Counted from the stretch's first letter, positions 43,985 through 55,852 are shown. The stretch is DNA of 64,000 nucleotides from Callorhinus ursinus (GCF_003265705.1 NW_020313285.1:19430711-19494710); one strand, 5' to 3'. Notes: generated by a model from the letters alone, not told the origin. Numbers and translations are program-made.

Positions 43985-45690
43985 AAGTTTCAGCTTTATT
44001 GAGGTATAATTGACAAATCAAATCATAACATATTTGAAGTGTACAAAGTGATGATTAGATATACATATACATTGTGAAAGACTTCCCACCACCAAGTTTA
44101 TTAATACAGTCGTCCCTTCACATATTTACTTTTTTTCCCCCTTTGTATTCTTTTTGGTAAGAACGATTAAGTTCTACTCTCTTGGTAAATTTCAATTACA
44201 TAATATGGTTTTATCAACTCTAGTGTAAAATGGTATATTTAGATCCCTAGACATTATTCACCTTATGACTGAAGACTTATACCCTGTTAACAGCTTCTTT
44301 TATTTCTCCCACACCTCAGCCCTTGGCAGGCACCATTCTACTCTGTTTCTGTGAGTTCAACTTTCTTTTTTCTTTTCTTTTCTTTTTTTTTTTTAGATTT
44401 CACAGGTAAGTGATACCATGCAGTATTTGTCTTTCTCCAACCAGCTTATTTCACTTGGCATAATGCCCTCTGGGCTCATCCATGTTGTCATAAATGGCAA
44501 GATTCCCTTCTTTTTTGAGGCTGAATAATATTCCTGTGTGTGTGTGTGTGTGTGTGTATCACATTTTCTTTATTCATTCATTTGTTGAAGGACACTTATT
44601 TTCTTACCTTGGCTATTGCAAATAATGTTACAGTGAACATGGGGGTATAGATATCTCTTCGAGAAAGTGACTTATTCTCCTTTGCCTATATACGTGGAAG
44701 TGGGATTGCGGGATCATAGGGTCGTTCTATTTTTAATTTCTTGAGGAACCGCCACACTATTTTTCACAGTGGCTGCACCAATGGACATCCCTATCAACAG
44801 TGCACAAGGGTTCCTCTTTCTCCACATTCTTTCCAGCATTTTATCTCTTGTCTTTTTGATACTACACATCCTAACAGATACGAAGTGACATCTCATTGTG
44901 GTTTTGATTTGCATTTCCCTGATTAGCGACATTGACAATCTTCTCATGCACCTGTTGGCCATGTGTATGTCTTCTTTGGAAAAATATCTAGTTGGGTCCT
45001 TTGCCTGTTGGCTTTTTGCTATTGAGTCATGTGAGTACCTTGTATGTTTTGGATATTAACTCCTTATCAGATTGGTGGTTTGCAAATATTTTCTCTCATT
45101 CCACAGGTTGCCTTTTCATTTGCTGATGACTTCTCTTTGCTGTGCAGAAGCTTTTTAGTGGGATATAGTCCCATAAAAGTTGTTTTATTTTTGCTTTTGT
45201 TGTCTTTGCTCTTGGTGTCAAATCCAAAAAAATCATAGACAGGACTGATATCAAGGAGCTTGCTCCCTACATTTTCTTCTAGGAGTTTTATGGTTTCAGG
45301 TCTTATGTTCAAGGTCATTTATTCAAGACCAAAATGTTTAATCCATTTTGAGGTTTTGTATATGGTGTAGGATAGCAGTCCAAGTTTAATTCTTTTGTAT
45401 GTGGCTGTCCGGTTTTCCCAATACCGCTTATTGAAGAGACTAACCTTTCTCCATTGTATTTTCTTGGTTCCTTTGTCGAAAATTAATTGACCACATATGC
45501 ATGGGTTGATTTCTGGGCTTTATTTTTGGTTCTATTCATCTATGTGTTTGTTTTTATGCCAGTACTATACTGTTTTGATCACTATAGATTTGTAATATAG
45601 TTTGACATCAGAACATTGATGCCTCCAGCTTTGTTCTTCTTTTTCTTTTGTTTTGACTATATGGACTCTTTGTAATTATGCAAGCAGCCT
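43985..45690 (-). mobile_element. L1MB/M-type LINE, antisense
   Basis: The longest antisense L1 here: 'ttattgaggtataattgaca', 'gattccttggcaggcacc'-like text near 44325, 'agcttatttcacttggcata', 'gtggctgcaccaatggacat', 'ggttttgatttgcatttccc' and 'gttgccttttcatttgctga'. It contains a (TG)n microsatellite at 44536-44557. ORF2 remains are frameshifted, so no functional protein. Confidence 0.88.
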
Positions 45691-46575
45691 ACTTTGTTCT
45701 TAGGGGATCCCAGTAGTTGAGGGTGTGCCAAGACCAATAAGTGTCCCAAAGGGGAGAACCACAGTCTGCCCATGGGTGCAGGCTGATTAGATGGTGGACC
45801 CTCAGACAGGGGCTTGTAAATACGTAGTCAGACCTCTGTTAGGAAGAGATGCATAGATGGGTGATTTTGCCCATTTCCAAGACAGGAGAGAGAGTCTGGA
45901 TGATGAAACACTGGGATTTCTGGACAATGCAAAAGGGATGAGTGGTCACCAACTTTTTCAAACCATTCCTATGCCCACTACAGGGATTTGGGAAAGGGGA
46001 AGACATGTATGCCCATGGGAGAAATATTGGGAGTTCTCAGGAAGATAGTCACATAAGCACAGATAATGCATTTCAGTTCTGGCTTCCTCGATTAACCAGA
46101 TAGCATCAGGTGATGGCTGACTAGGAAATCCCTGAATCTTAGCGCCCTTGGTTAGTGAAGCTTGTAAAAATTAAGTGCCAGCATCCACTACTTTGTCTGC
46201 ACACACATGAGAATAATTATAAGCACAGCAAAAGCCTCCCAACAGCAGGATCACTATCACACCTTCAGGCTGACCTGGCAAGAGAGGGGTAGGAGACCTT
46301 GATGGGGGGTCTGGGGGAGCAGGCCTTGATGGAGACCCAAGCCAAATGCAACGGGAGCCCCAGACCAGCTCCAACAGCCAGCTCACCCCCAGGCTTGTAT
46401 CGCACACAATTCTAACTCAGGGCAAATGAAAGCACCTGCAGCCTGAATTCAGCATGAATCCAAGCATCAGTTGCCTGAAGCTGTTAGAAATCATCATCAA
46501 TATGGTCTTTAAACTGCATCTTCCTGGGAACTGAAGCTTCCAGACTTGGAGTAAAAAGGACAAAACAAACAAACA
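45691..46575. other. Unique sequence, nothing recognised
   Basis: Single-copy DNA between two L1s. Confidence 0.4.
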
Positions 46576-46579
46576 ACAT

Positions 46580-47145
46580 AAAAATAAAACAAAATTAAGC
46601 ACAGAATTACCATATGATCCAGATTTCCACTTCCAAAAAAATTGAAGGCAGGGACTCAAGCAGATATTTGTACCCCCGTGCATAGCAGCATTATTCATAG
46701 TTGCCTACAGTGGAAGCAACCTAAGTGTCCGTTGACGGATGAATGGATAAACAAAATGTGGTCTATACAGACGATGAAATATTATCCAGCCTTAAAAAAG
46801 GAAGGAAGTTCTCACACATACTACAATAGGGATGAACCTTGAAGACATTATGTTAAATGAAATAAGCCAGTCAAAAAGGACATACACTTAGGATTTCATT
46901 TATATGCGGTACCCGGGAAAGGCAAATTCAGAGAGACAGAAAGTAGAATGGTTGGTTGCCAGGGGCTGGGGGCAGGGGACATTGGGAGTTATTGTTTAAT
47001 GTGAACAGAGCTTCATTTGGGGATGATGAGAACGTTTTGGATGGTGGTGATGGCGACACAACACTGTGAATGTACTTAACACCACTGTATGCTTAAAAAT
47101 GGTAAATTGTATGTTATGTGTATTTTACCACAATAAAATGAACAA
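46580..47145 (+). mobile_element. L1 3' end (L1M type)
   Basis: 'agaattaccatatgatccag', 'catagcagcattattcatag', 'gatgaatggataaacaaaat', 'gatgaaccttgaagacatta', 'ggttgccaggggctggggg' and 'attttaccacaataaaatga' give a nearly continuous L1 ORF2 end and 3' UTR, related to the element at 236-1221. Confidence 0.88.
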
Positions 47146-47985
47146 CAGGAGCATGTCCCCTCGGCTCTCAGTCTGTATAGGTTCTTGGTAAAGGTGGGAC
47201 TGAGCTTCTGAGTGCACGTCCTAGAGGGGTCCCTATGACCCAGGCTCAGAAGCTTTCTGGGCTGTTCGATGGCTCTGATCAGACACAGGCAGCAGAAACC
47301 CAAGAACAGGTTTCTCCAGAATTTATTGGCTTTCTTTCACCACCTTGCGGGGAGCTGCCACCTCCCAGATCAGACACCAAAGAGCTGAGGGGAACAAAAG
47401 TCAGGAGGGTAACTTAAAGGTGCCCTGACCCCCTTCCACCCTCCCAGGGGCAGCGTGCACTGTTGTACTGGGCTCTCCCCCCTTTCCTGCCAGGTACCAC
47501 GGATCATAAATATGCATAGATAAAGGAGACTCCAGTCCCTTCCCAGGTCTCCAGCTGGGCTCGATGATCGTGGGGAAGAGGCAGGTCCTCTGAGGAGTCA
47601 AGCAGAACGCACGTTTCCAGCTGCGAAAGGTAACTCCCTGAACCTCCCCACAGCCATTATAATTACCACGTGCAGAAGGGGTCTTATCACATAACAACTT
47701 GCTCACCCGGGGGGTTGGCGGGGTGGGGGGAAGGGGGGCGCTTGCAAGCACAGGGACTGTGTCTCCCTTCATTATTTTCCCAACAAGTGAGTAGAAAATT
47801 AAGGTTTGCAGATTAGCAACCAGTCAAGATGTGAGTCCACATCACCTCACCAAGCCCCAAACTAAGACACTCCCCTGGCCCCTTCTCTTTAATAGGAACC
47901 TTCCAGCCTTCCGTGAAGACAGAAGAAAAAAAGGGAGAAGCAGAGACGTAAGTAACCTTTCCTGCATACCAGCTCTCCTTGCAGC
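47146..47985. other. Unique sequence, nothing recognised
   Basis: Single-copy DNA without recognisable genes. Confidence 0.4.
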
Positions 47986-48014
47986 CCCACCGCGCAGCAA
48001 CTCCTGGATTAATC

Positions 48015-48049
48015 TTTCTTTCTTTCTTTCTTTTCTTTTTTCCTTTTTC
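48015..48049. repeat. (TTTC)n microsatellite
   Basis: About five TTTC units followed by a degenerate T/C tract. Confidence 0.85.
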
Positions 48050-48400
48050 TGCTCAATGGATTGTGGTCAAGGCCATTGTAACGTGAGCAGTGCCTCGGAG
48101 GGGATTGGCCGAGGGGGCTGCGAGGGGCCCCATTCACAGAGGGCTAATTGCGTTTCAGACCACCAGTATTCGGGAGCTACAGATGTCTTCCTTCATTTGC
48201 CTAGGCAGCACAATTGGACCCATCTGTTGCATTTATTCCCCGGGCTCCCCTGCCCGCCCCCGCCCGCCCCCACCCCTTCACCCCCATCCCCTCCCTTCCC
48301 TTGTCTGCTGGGCCTAAATTGAAAACTCATCAAAATGTAATCCAAGAGCAGTTTGGCTGCCGAGCTGCTGAGAAGGGGCTCGGTGGGAATAAAGGCCCCC
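48050..48400. promoter_or_regulatory. Candidate conserved noncoding element with E-boxes
   Basis: A repeat-free block with GGATTGGC (CCAAT complement, about 48098), TAATTG (48145-48150), CAGATG (48180-48185), 'gcacaattggacc' and CATCTG (48221-48226), then a C-rich spacer and 'cctaaattgaaaactcatca'. CAGATG/CATCTG is the E-box type preferred by neurogenin/NeuroD bHLH factors. The link to the nearby NEUROG1 locus is inference. Confidence 0.35.
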
Positions 48401-49245
48401 CGCCACTTTACACACGGGCCAGAGCCTGGGGAGCCGGGTCACAGGCAGCCTTAGGGGGGAAAGTGAGAAGTTAGCCGGCAGATGGGCTGCTCCACGCGGC
48501 CCTATAACCTGATGCCTCGAAAGAGGGGCCCTAGCAACGGGTTGGCCCAGGCGGGAGGATGCTGCGGCCCTGGGGGTGGCGACCCCACCTCACAGGCCTC
48601 GCCCCTGGCCCAGGATGCTTCGATTTCAAACGGGGCTGGGGCCAGGGCTCTCATCACTCTCTGACCCCCATCTGCCCTCTTGAGCTCAAAGGGATTTCCA
48701 AGGCAGAGAGGGCAGGGCCGGCGTGGCCTCGCAAGGGCTGGGGAATGTGGCACTGGGGGAGGCAGCCCCCCGCCAGCCCCACCCTCCTGCACAGCCCAGG
48801 CTGCCTCCTTGGGACGGACTCGGGCTCCTTCCTGCCCCTGCGTCTCCTTCTCCCAAGCGGGCAGTGAGCTCTGGAAGGTGTGGATGGGACTGCTCACCCC
48901 TTCATGCTGCCCGAGGCTTCGAGGCTGGCTGGGAGGCTGGCCTGGGGACTCTGTGCTGGACGGCAGGAAAAGCCCCAGCTCTGATCTCTTTTGGGGGTCC
49001 CCTTTCTAATACCTGCTTGTCCTGGGCCAGAAATGGGGCCATTATCCTGAGGGGCAGCGGGCCTCTGCACCCTCCCAACGGTCTGCTGACGACTTCTGGG
49101 AGAAGGCAGGCTGCCAGCGGGCCTGATGTTTTGGGATCAGTAGACCTGAGGAAGCAGCTACAGTGAGGTTTCACTGCTGGGCCCATCTGTGAACTGTGTG
49201 CCTCGAGCTTTGGAGAGGGCACGCACATCTCTTTGTTACTGAGGA
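48401..49245. other. Unique GC-rich sequence, nothing recognised
   Basis: GC-rich with few CpGs, so not a CpG island. Frames of 100-147 codons on both strands reflect base composition. Confidence 0.4.
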
Positions 49246-49264
49246 GTGGCTGTGTAGTTCCCAA

Positions 49265-49500
49265 ACTTTTTTTTTTTAACTGAAACCCATAGTAAAATAC
49301 ATACATATATATATAATATACATACTTTTTCATAACAATCCAATATACATACAGATATATACCTAAAGCAAAAGTTTCACAAAATAATATTTCCCTCGTC
49401 TATGCGATGCGCTCTGATATTTCCTATTCTAATATTCCATTCCATGGTTTAAAATGCCGATCATTTTGATGTACCACATTGCTTTTAGCACCTACCAGAA
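49265..49500. other. AT-rich stretch, unassigned old repeat
   Basis: 'agttcccaaacttttttttt' at its start resembles a hAT-type terminal repeat, followed by (TA)-rich text and 'ttccattccatggtttaaaa'. Family not assignable. Confidence 0.3.
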
Positions 49501-49665
49501 CAGGAGTTCTCAAACCCTCACAACGCTAGAACCCCCTGCAGCCCCCAGACTGTATGAAAATACAGGCCCCTGGGCTCATCCCTGAGAGACGGTTTAGGGG
49601 CACTGGGGTGGGGCCCAGGAATCGATATTTTTGTCAAAGCTCCCTCCTCATGAAAGGGAATTCTA
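49501..49665 (+). mobile_element. MER5-type hAT-Charlie remnant
   Basis: 'caggagttctcaaaccctca' at the start and 'ggggcactggggtggggcccaggaatcg' in the middle (49598-49625) match MER5A order. Non-autonomous, noncoding. Confidence 0.65.
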
Positions 49666-49779
49666 TTGACAAACTCTGCCCCTTCTAGTGTGTTCTGTGG
49701 TCTCAATGCCATGGTCTGAGCTGGAAACAATAGGTTGCCAGGATGGGCAGCTCAAGGTGAGGCCTTCTGAGGTCACCAC

Positions 49780-49940
49780 CTCCCCACCATGTCTTAATTA
49801 AATCCTCACCCAGTGAGAATGTGGATGTCAGGTCTGGCTTGGCTGGCTTTTAATTGAAGTGTTAATTTGTAGCTGCAGAGTGAGGGCCCTGCGGTTCTGG
49901 AGCCTTCATTTGCTGCCATCCTAAGCTGATTAGCTGTGCT
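49780..49940. promoter_or_regulatory. Candidate conserved noncoding element with homeodomain sites
   Basis: Repeat-free. Contains TTAATTAA (49794-49801), TTTTAATTGAAG (about 49848), GTTAATTTG (49861) and CTGATTAGC (about 49926), plus 'tagctgcag'. Four homeodomain-type sites fall within 140 bp. Regulatory role is inferred. Confidence 0.3.
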
Positions 49941-50199
49941 GGGGGGAGAGAGGGGCACAAGCCATCGGCGGGGGAGCTAGCTGGGCTAGAATCAGGCCTT
50001 GGATCTGCCTTTGCGGAGAGGGGGGCAGGCCAGGGCCAAAACCTTCTGCACCTGCCTCATCCTGCCCACCAGCCGCCAGGCAAACACCTGCCCAATGGGC
50101 CTCCAAGGCACTGACCCAGTTCCTGACCCCCCTCCCCGCCACTCCCCAAGTCCATCTCGATGATGAAGAGGCACCTTTATCCTGTGAGTCACACGCCAT

Positions 50200-50480
50200 T
50201 GTCTACGGGATAAATAACCTGCTCTTTAGCTTGATGCTCAAGCCCTCCCAGAAACCGGCCCCAAGAGCATCTCCCAGTGTCCCCCTCTCCCTTCATCCTC
50301 GCTGAGCCAGGCTTCCTTCAATCCCCACTCTGGCTGTGGACTTCTGTTCCAGTCTCTAGCCCTTTGATCTGAGGTGCCTCCACCTGGAATGCCCTTGCCA
50401 ATTCTCGCCCATCCCTCAAAGCTCAGCATCACCGCCCGATACCTCCTCTGGGAAGCCTTCCGTTCTGTCAAGTTGTCAGG
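50200..50480 (+). mobile_element. L2 LINE 3' region
   Basis: 'tgcctccacctggaatgccc', 'atccctcaaagctcagcatc' and 'cctcctctgggaagccttcc' are clear L2 text, preceded by 'ccctttgatctgaggtgcct'. Confidence 0.8.
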
Positions 50481-50714
50481 AGCAGGACTTACTGCAGAAT
50501 CGAAAGGGCTGGGGAGAGAAGCGACTGAAAGGATACCCTTTGCCCAGGGCACACAGGGATGCTAGATCATCAAGCCTTGGGAAGGAAAGGGACTGGCAGC
50601 TCTGGGGTGGGCCCGGTTCTTCTGTCCCTTACTCCTTTCCCTCTTGGCCTCTCTGCCTATCCCTGGATATCTGCCTCTTGCTGCTGGTGTGGGTCTGGCT
50701 CGGTGGTTGTTGGC

Positions 50715-50840
50715 TCTGGAAGTAAGTAGTTTGGGCTCAAAGCCTGCCTTGGCTACTCACCAGCTAAGTGACTCTGAGTAAGTGACTTCACCTTCCTGGC
50801 CTGTTTCCTCGTTTGCAAAATAGCAACAGCCCAGGCCTAG
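50715..50840 (+). mobile_element. MIR SINE
   Basis: 'agtttgggctcaaagcctgc', 'aagtgactctgagtaagtga' and 'ctgtttcctcgtttgcaaaa' give the MIR core in order. Confidence 0.8.
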
Positions 50841-51029
50841 CTGCCCCAGAACTGGAGCCCTGAGGGAGCTGCATCCTACATAGGGGGCCCTAGCCACCCT
50901 CTGCCCCACTCAATACAATGAGGAATCAGAAAGCCTGTGAATAAGCCCCACTTCTCAGCCTTGCCATCCGCCCACCCCAATGCCCCAGGACAGCCTCGGT
51001 CCCCAGTGAAAGCAGCTTTCATGGATCGG

Positions 51030-51147
51030 ACTGTTATTGGGAGCCCTGCACTGTGCTAAGTGCTTTGCACAGCTCGTGGCCAGGGCACCATTACCATGTA
51101 ACAGAGCAGAAACCCGAGGCTCAGGGTGTGTGACTTGGTCAGGCTGC
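51030..51147 (-). mobile_element. MIR SINE, antisense
   Basis: 'gcactgtgctaagtgctttg', 'aacagagcagaaacccgagg' and 'gtgacttggtcaggctgc' match the MIR complement. Confidence 0.75.
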
Positions 51148-51254
51148 ATGTCTACATTGTGCGAAGCCAGAATGGTCTTTTAAAAACACAAACTGATCTT
51201 GGGAGCCCCTGTCGCACTCTTGTGCATGTGGCTTCCAGAAACTTTCATGTAAAT

Positions 51255-51715
51255 CCAAGCAAGTGTGTGTGTCCATCCTGAAAATTCACACACTTATTGG
51301 GAAATATCACGTACACTATTCTACACCTCACCTTTTTCACACAATAACATAGCACGGGTGTCTTTCCATGTGGGCAAAGATAAGGTCCTTTGTGATGGCT
51401 GCAGTGTTCCATTATGTACAAATACTTCCATTTATGTAAGGAGGTACTGCCACGGGTATTTAGATAGTGCCACATTTTTGCTATTAAAACAACGTTGCCG
51501 GGCGCCTGGGTGGCTCAGTTGGTTGGGCGCCTGCCTTCAGCTCGGGTCATGATCCTGGAGTCCCGGGATCGAGTTCCACGTCAGGCTCCCTGCTCAGCGG
51601 GGAGTCTGCTTCTCCCTCTGACCCTCCCCCCCTCATGTGCTCTCTCTCTCAAATAAATAAATAAATAAAATCTTAAAAAAAAAAAAAACAACGTTGCCAT
51701 AAACCTCCTTGTTTA
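51255..51715 (-). mobile_element. Old L1 3' end, antisense, interrupted by a SINE
   Basis: 'tattctacacctcacctttt', 'gtctttccatgtgggcaaag', 'tgcagtgttccattatgtac' and, after the SINE, 'ccataaacctccttgtttat' match the complement of the same old L1 family as at 32.6 kb. Confidence 0.65.
51500..51684 (+). mobile_element. Carnivore tRNA-Lys SINE (SINEC)
   Basis: Full-length copy with a perfect 14-bp duplication (aaaacaacgttgcc) at 51486-51499 and 51685-51698. Confidence 0.97.
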
Positions 51716-51719
51716 TCAT

Positions 51720-52345
51720 AGTGCTGGGTGCATTTTCATTTGCAAATGACAGAAACCTAGTGCAAACTGGCTTCATTGAAAAGGAGAATTTATCAGTTCA
51801 CATGGCACGAGTCTGGCTTCAACTACAAGGTCAGCACAGTCCTGGTGCTCCTATGATGGTTTCAACTCTCCCTCTCTCTTTCTCTCTCTCTCTCTTCCAC
51901 TCTGTCTTTCCTTATTTCTTGGCTTTGCACCACTCTGTCTGGCTTCGTTCTCAGAGAGGCTCTCCCCGTGGAAGGCAAGATCTATTCCAGGGTCACGTCC
52001 TACCAGCTAAACCTATGAGTTAAGCTAAAAGGAGGGTGTTAGGGCGCCTGGGTGGCTCAGTCATTAAGCGTCTGCCTTCGGCTCAGGTCATGATCCCAGA
52101 GTCCTGGGATCGAGTCCCACATCGCGCTCCTCACTCGGCGGGAGGCCTGCTTCTTCCTCTCCCACTCCCCCTGCTTGTGTTCCTGCTCTCACTGTCTCTC
52201 TCTGTCAAATAAATAAAATCTTTAAAAAAAAAAAAAAAGGAGGGTGTTAATTTCTTGTTTATTCCAGCAAAGGTCCTGGAATGGAGTCTAATTGGCCCGG
52301 CTTGGGTCACTTATACCTTCAACTTTGTATGCATGTGACAGTAGA
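51720..52345 (+). mobile_element. Unassigned old interspersed repeat, interrupted by a SINE
   Basis: 'gtctggcttcgttctcagag', 'ggctctccccgtggaaggca' and, after the SINE, 'agtctaattggcccggcttg' (52287-52306) with 'ggtcacttatacc' recall a common mammalian repeat whose family I cannot name with certainty. A CT-rich tract lies at 51862-51899. Confidence 0.4.
52042..52234 (+). mobile_element. Carnivore tRNA-Lys SINE (SINEC)
   Basis: Full-length copy with a perfect 15-bp duplication (aaaaggagggtgtta) at 52027-52041 and 52235-52249. Confidence 0.97.
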
Positions 52346-52349
52346 CCTA

Positions 52350-53330
52350 GAACATATTCTATTAGGAGTGCAATGATGGGCCAAAGGGAAGGCTCACTTG
52401 CAACATACTGAATCTTCTCTGCCAATACCTGCACACCACAGAAACCCTTGACTTCATGGCAGGTGAGGAGGTAAGGGAAACTTCTGGCCAGCTTGTGGCA
52501 GGGACAACACAGGCAACTATCCAGTGATGGCTCTCAGGTTCCTCATGGCGCCCAAGTGGCTGCAAGAAGAAGCAGACTCCTGGCCTGGCCATCAATCACT
52601 CCTGGGTGCTTCACCCAGAACCAGCTGACTTTACCAGCCTCACATCATATCGCTCCCTTGCTTTCCAACCATACCAGATCCCTCACTGTCCCCTGAACTT
52701 GATACCCATGGGTCCTCTTAAAAAATAGAGCGCAAAACTCAGGTGCTAACATTTTATTGGGAATTCAATCTCAGGAGAGCAGAAGTAAGGGGAAAAGAGA
52801 GTGAGAGAAGCAAGGAGGGAAACAAATACTAAGGGAGGGCATCATGAGGTGGCTGCTGCTGTCTTGGGAGACGTCCTCGGAGCGCTGTATGAGGCGACTG
52901 GCCCCCACCAGTCCAGAGGAGGCAGAGAGAAGAATTTGTCCTCTGGCTTCCGTCTCTCATTGGTCAAAGTTCACCTGTGCAGAGTCAATTCTCCTGTATT
53001 TCTAGACTGTGCCACCTGGCCCTCTAGAAAGGAAGACACCAAGTCCCAAGACAGCAGTGTGGGCATCTGCCCACATGCCCACCCACCTATATCATCTTCC
53101 GCCTCACAGGCCTGGGGGGATGAGCTGGTTGGTGTGCCTGTGTGGGAAGTCCCTTGGCAGATGATAAGATCCAGTCATGCTGTCAGTGACAGGAGGGACC
53201 AGAAACAGCCATCGTAACAACACAGGCTAGAAAGGAAGGCCAGTGTGCAGATCTGAGTAAGCGCACTGTTTTTAACACTTATCTTCCCCAGGTAAGTCTT
53301 TCATTCCAAATCTTCCTATCTACTCATCAA
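52350..53330. other. Unique sequence, nothing recognised
   Basis: Single-copy DNA. A 138-codon plus frame at 52801-53217 has no known domain. Confidence 0.4.
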
Positions 53331-53334
53331 GCAA

Positions 53335-53455
53335 CCATTTGTTTATCCATTCACTATGGAGTGCCTACAATGCTCCTGGCTGGAGGGATACAGTGTTGAG
53401 TTAGATACACCTCCTGGCCTCAGTCTAGGGGCAGACCCATGAAAAGTGACTGTAT
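53335..53455 (-). mobile_element. L2 LINE 3' end, antisense
   Basis: 'ttatccattcactatggagt', 'gcctacaatgctcctggctg' and 'gagggatacagtgttgagtt' are the complement of the L2 3' terminus. Similar L2 text resumes near 54.0 kb, so one L2 may be split by the intervening repeat. Confidence 0.6.
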
Positions 53456-53519
53456 CACATTATGATGTTCTCAATATACCTGCAGTTTAAAAAGAGGGCA
53501 CCATGGAAAGATGCAATTT

Positions 53520-53960
53520 GGAGTGACACAAAACCCACAGCAAAAGTTACCTAAACAAGTTAAAAGTTGCTTTTTCTCCCTGGATTTTCTGTCCATGGCT
53601 AACGTTGACAGCTCTGTTCCATGAAAGCCTCAAGAATCAGGTTCCTTCCATTCCTGGCCTGTGGCCTTCATCTCATCATCCAAGATGGTGGCACCCGCTG
53701 TTCCAGGTGGCAAGATGGAGGAAGAGATGAAGAAGAGGCAAAGGGCACATCTCATCTCTCTCGGAAAAGGTCCCTGAAGGCTGCCACGTGCCACTTTTGC
53801 TTACATTCCATTGGCCAGAACCTAGACATATGACCCCATTGAGCTGCAATGGAGGCTGGGAAATGTAGTTTTCCTCTTGACCATTTACCCAGCAAAAAAT
53901 TCTATTACCATGGGAGAAGAGAAGGCAGCCATCTCTGTGTCACAGGCATAGAACACAAGG
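53520..53960 (+). mobile_element. Unassigned old interspersed repeat
   Basis: 'tcatcatccaagatggtggc', 'cttacattccattggccaga', 'gcaatggaggctgggaaatg' and 'tagttttcctcttgaccatt' match a widespread mammalian repeat pattern. Family not named with confidence. Confidence 0.45.
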
Positions 53961-53994
53961 AGGTGGCAATGGCAGCAGGAATGAGGGGAGGTTT

Positions 53995-54350
53995 CTTGGA
54001 GGAGGCGGCACCTAAGGTGTCTTAAAAGATGAACTGGGGTAGGCGATTCACAGAGGAGGGGAAGGACGATCCAGACAGAGGGGACACCATGTGAGCAGAG
54101 CACGGGGTTGAAATATGGCAAATGCTGTGTGTGGGCACAGGCGTGCCTGTGTGCAAACACACACGCACCCGTGTTGGCAGGCGGCAGCGTCAAGAGCTGA
54201 TGCTGGAAAGACGGGCAAGCCTCAAGTCGTGTGCCCTGTGTACCTGACAAAGGAATTTGGCTTTATCTCCAAGTGTGGTGTATCGTCTAAACTGCGCCAA
54301 GATGTAGTTCAGTTTCTAAACAGAAATCTTCAAGAAGTCAAATCTGCAAG
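53995..54350 (-). mobile_element. L2 LINE 3' region, antisense
   Basis: 'gtgtcttaaaagatgaactg', 'gacgatccagacagagggga', 'ccatgtgagcagagcacggg' and 'ggaatttggctttatctcca' resemble the complement of the L2 3' region. Confidence 0.5.
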
Positions 54351-54612
54351 AGAAGATGAAGCAGGGAGAGGAAATGAGGGGAATGGGGAGGGCCTCACCG
54401 GGTCCTTGAGCTGGGTGACCCGTAGATGGAGGAGGACCGGGCTGCAGTGGCAGGGAGAGGGGTTCCCTTTCTGGAGTTTGTGGAAGTTGGCCAGGGGTGA
54501 GGAGAGCACTTGGGGTGTGTGTCAGGCCAGGGAGGAGTGTCCAAGGAACAGAGGGTTTAAGAGCTGGACAGAGAGAAGGCTGGATGCTGAGTTGAGGGGG
54601 GCGGGTTGTAGT

Positions 54613-54614
<2 letters not shown>

Positions 54615-54660
<46 letters not shown>

Positions 54661-54670
54661 NNNNNNNNNN

Positions 54671-54718
<48 letters not shown>
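54615..54718. repeat. (TG)n microsatellite containing an assembly gap
   Basis: About 46 bp of TG, then ten N at 54661-54670, then about 47 bp of TG ending in TGAGTGAGTG. The N run marks unresolved sequence, so the true repeat length is unknown. The 221-codon frame crossing it is meaningless. Confidence 0.97.
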
Positions 54719-54719
<1 letters not shown>

Positions 54720-55850
54720 TGAGTGTATATGTGAGGTTTCAGAGGTGGAAGGAGCAGTGGTGAAGGATGACCCCATCTAGAGTGTGGCTATGACAGGAAC
54801 AGCTCACGTGGCAAGAGCTGAGCGTCACTGGTGGGCCTGGAGCTGCGAGTAGCCCTATGGGGTAAGGGCTGGTTGTCCCACCAGGCACTGGGATCTTCAG
54901 AGGTAAGGCCCAGTGGAGAAGAAGATGGAGCCCGGAGCAAAACATTGCTCAAGAACTAGTGGCTCTCTTAATGTGACTATTGTCATCCTTGATGTCCTTG
55001 TTGGTCAGTGGGGGTGAGGAATGTGTGTGTGGTGTCTGGGGGTGTGAAGAGATATTGCTTCATGTGTTTGCTCCTGGATGTGGAAACACATCCCCCCGCA
55101 AATCAGGGAGAGGAGCCTGGCCCTGGCCAGGCCACAGTCAAGAACTGTGGGTCAAGGTACCAGGGCCTGCAGTCGGGTGGGGTTTGGGTCGCTAGGAAAC
55201 CAGGCAGGACTCTGCCCGGCGGAAAGCTCCCTGTGTGGAGGGCCCAGTGCTGGGGCCTGTTCTCCCAGTGCCCCAGGGATAATGAGGACTTCAGAAAGGA
55301 CAGCCCTGAGTCAGGGCTGAAAGAGGCTTTAGTTCCTTGTTTGGCGGCTTAAAAAAGGCAAACAGAAGCTTTTCTCCTTTGGGGATCAATGTGAATCCCA
55401 GAAAATCCCATTATTTCCCTTTGAGATCAGTGGCCTGCTCTTGAGGGCTTTCTCTTCCCCAAGGCAACAGCCTCTCTCCTCACTCTGTGATCACCCTGCC
55501 CCTGCGTGGCCCCAGAATGGGCTGAAGTAAGGGCCTGGGGTGGGGGTGGGGGCACAGGGCACAGGTGAGACCCCCATTACAGCTGTTCCCTCCTGCTCAC
55601 TACTTATCCCTTATTCCGATCTGATCCTTCCCTGCCCCTAAGAGCAAGGGAGGGGGTGGGCCAACTAAGCCACTAGGAAAATGTTTTTCAACGTTCTCCT
55701 CTTCCAGGAAGCCATTTTTCAGTCCAAAAGATGCCTGAAGGGTGTTGCTTATCTAGAGGTCTTGCTGCGTCATTCGGGGGGGCCTGCATCTGGGTGGTCA
55801 CCTCCTATCAGCATTATAGCAGGTGAGATGCATATCATCGTGGAAGGATG
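54720..55850. other. Unique sequence, nothing recognised
   Basis: Single-copy DNA with TG-rich patches near 55020-55045. No gene or repeat assigned. Confidence 0.4.
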
Positions 55851-55852
55851 AT

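Noticed and set aside
54115..54780. 221-codon plus-strand open frame
   Set aside because: It runs through L2 remnants, a (TG)n tract and ten N, so half of it is repeat-encoded Val-Cys.
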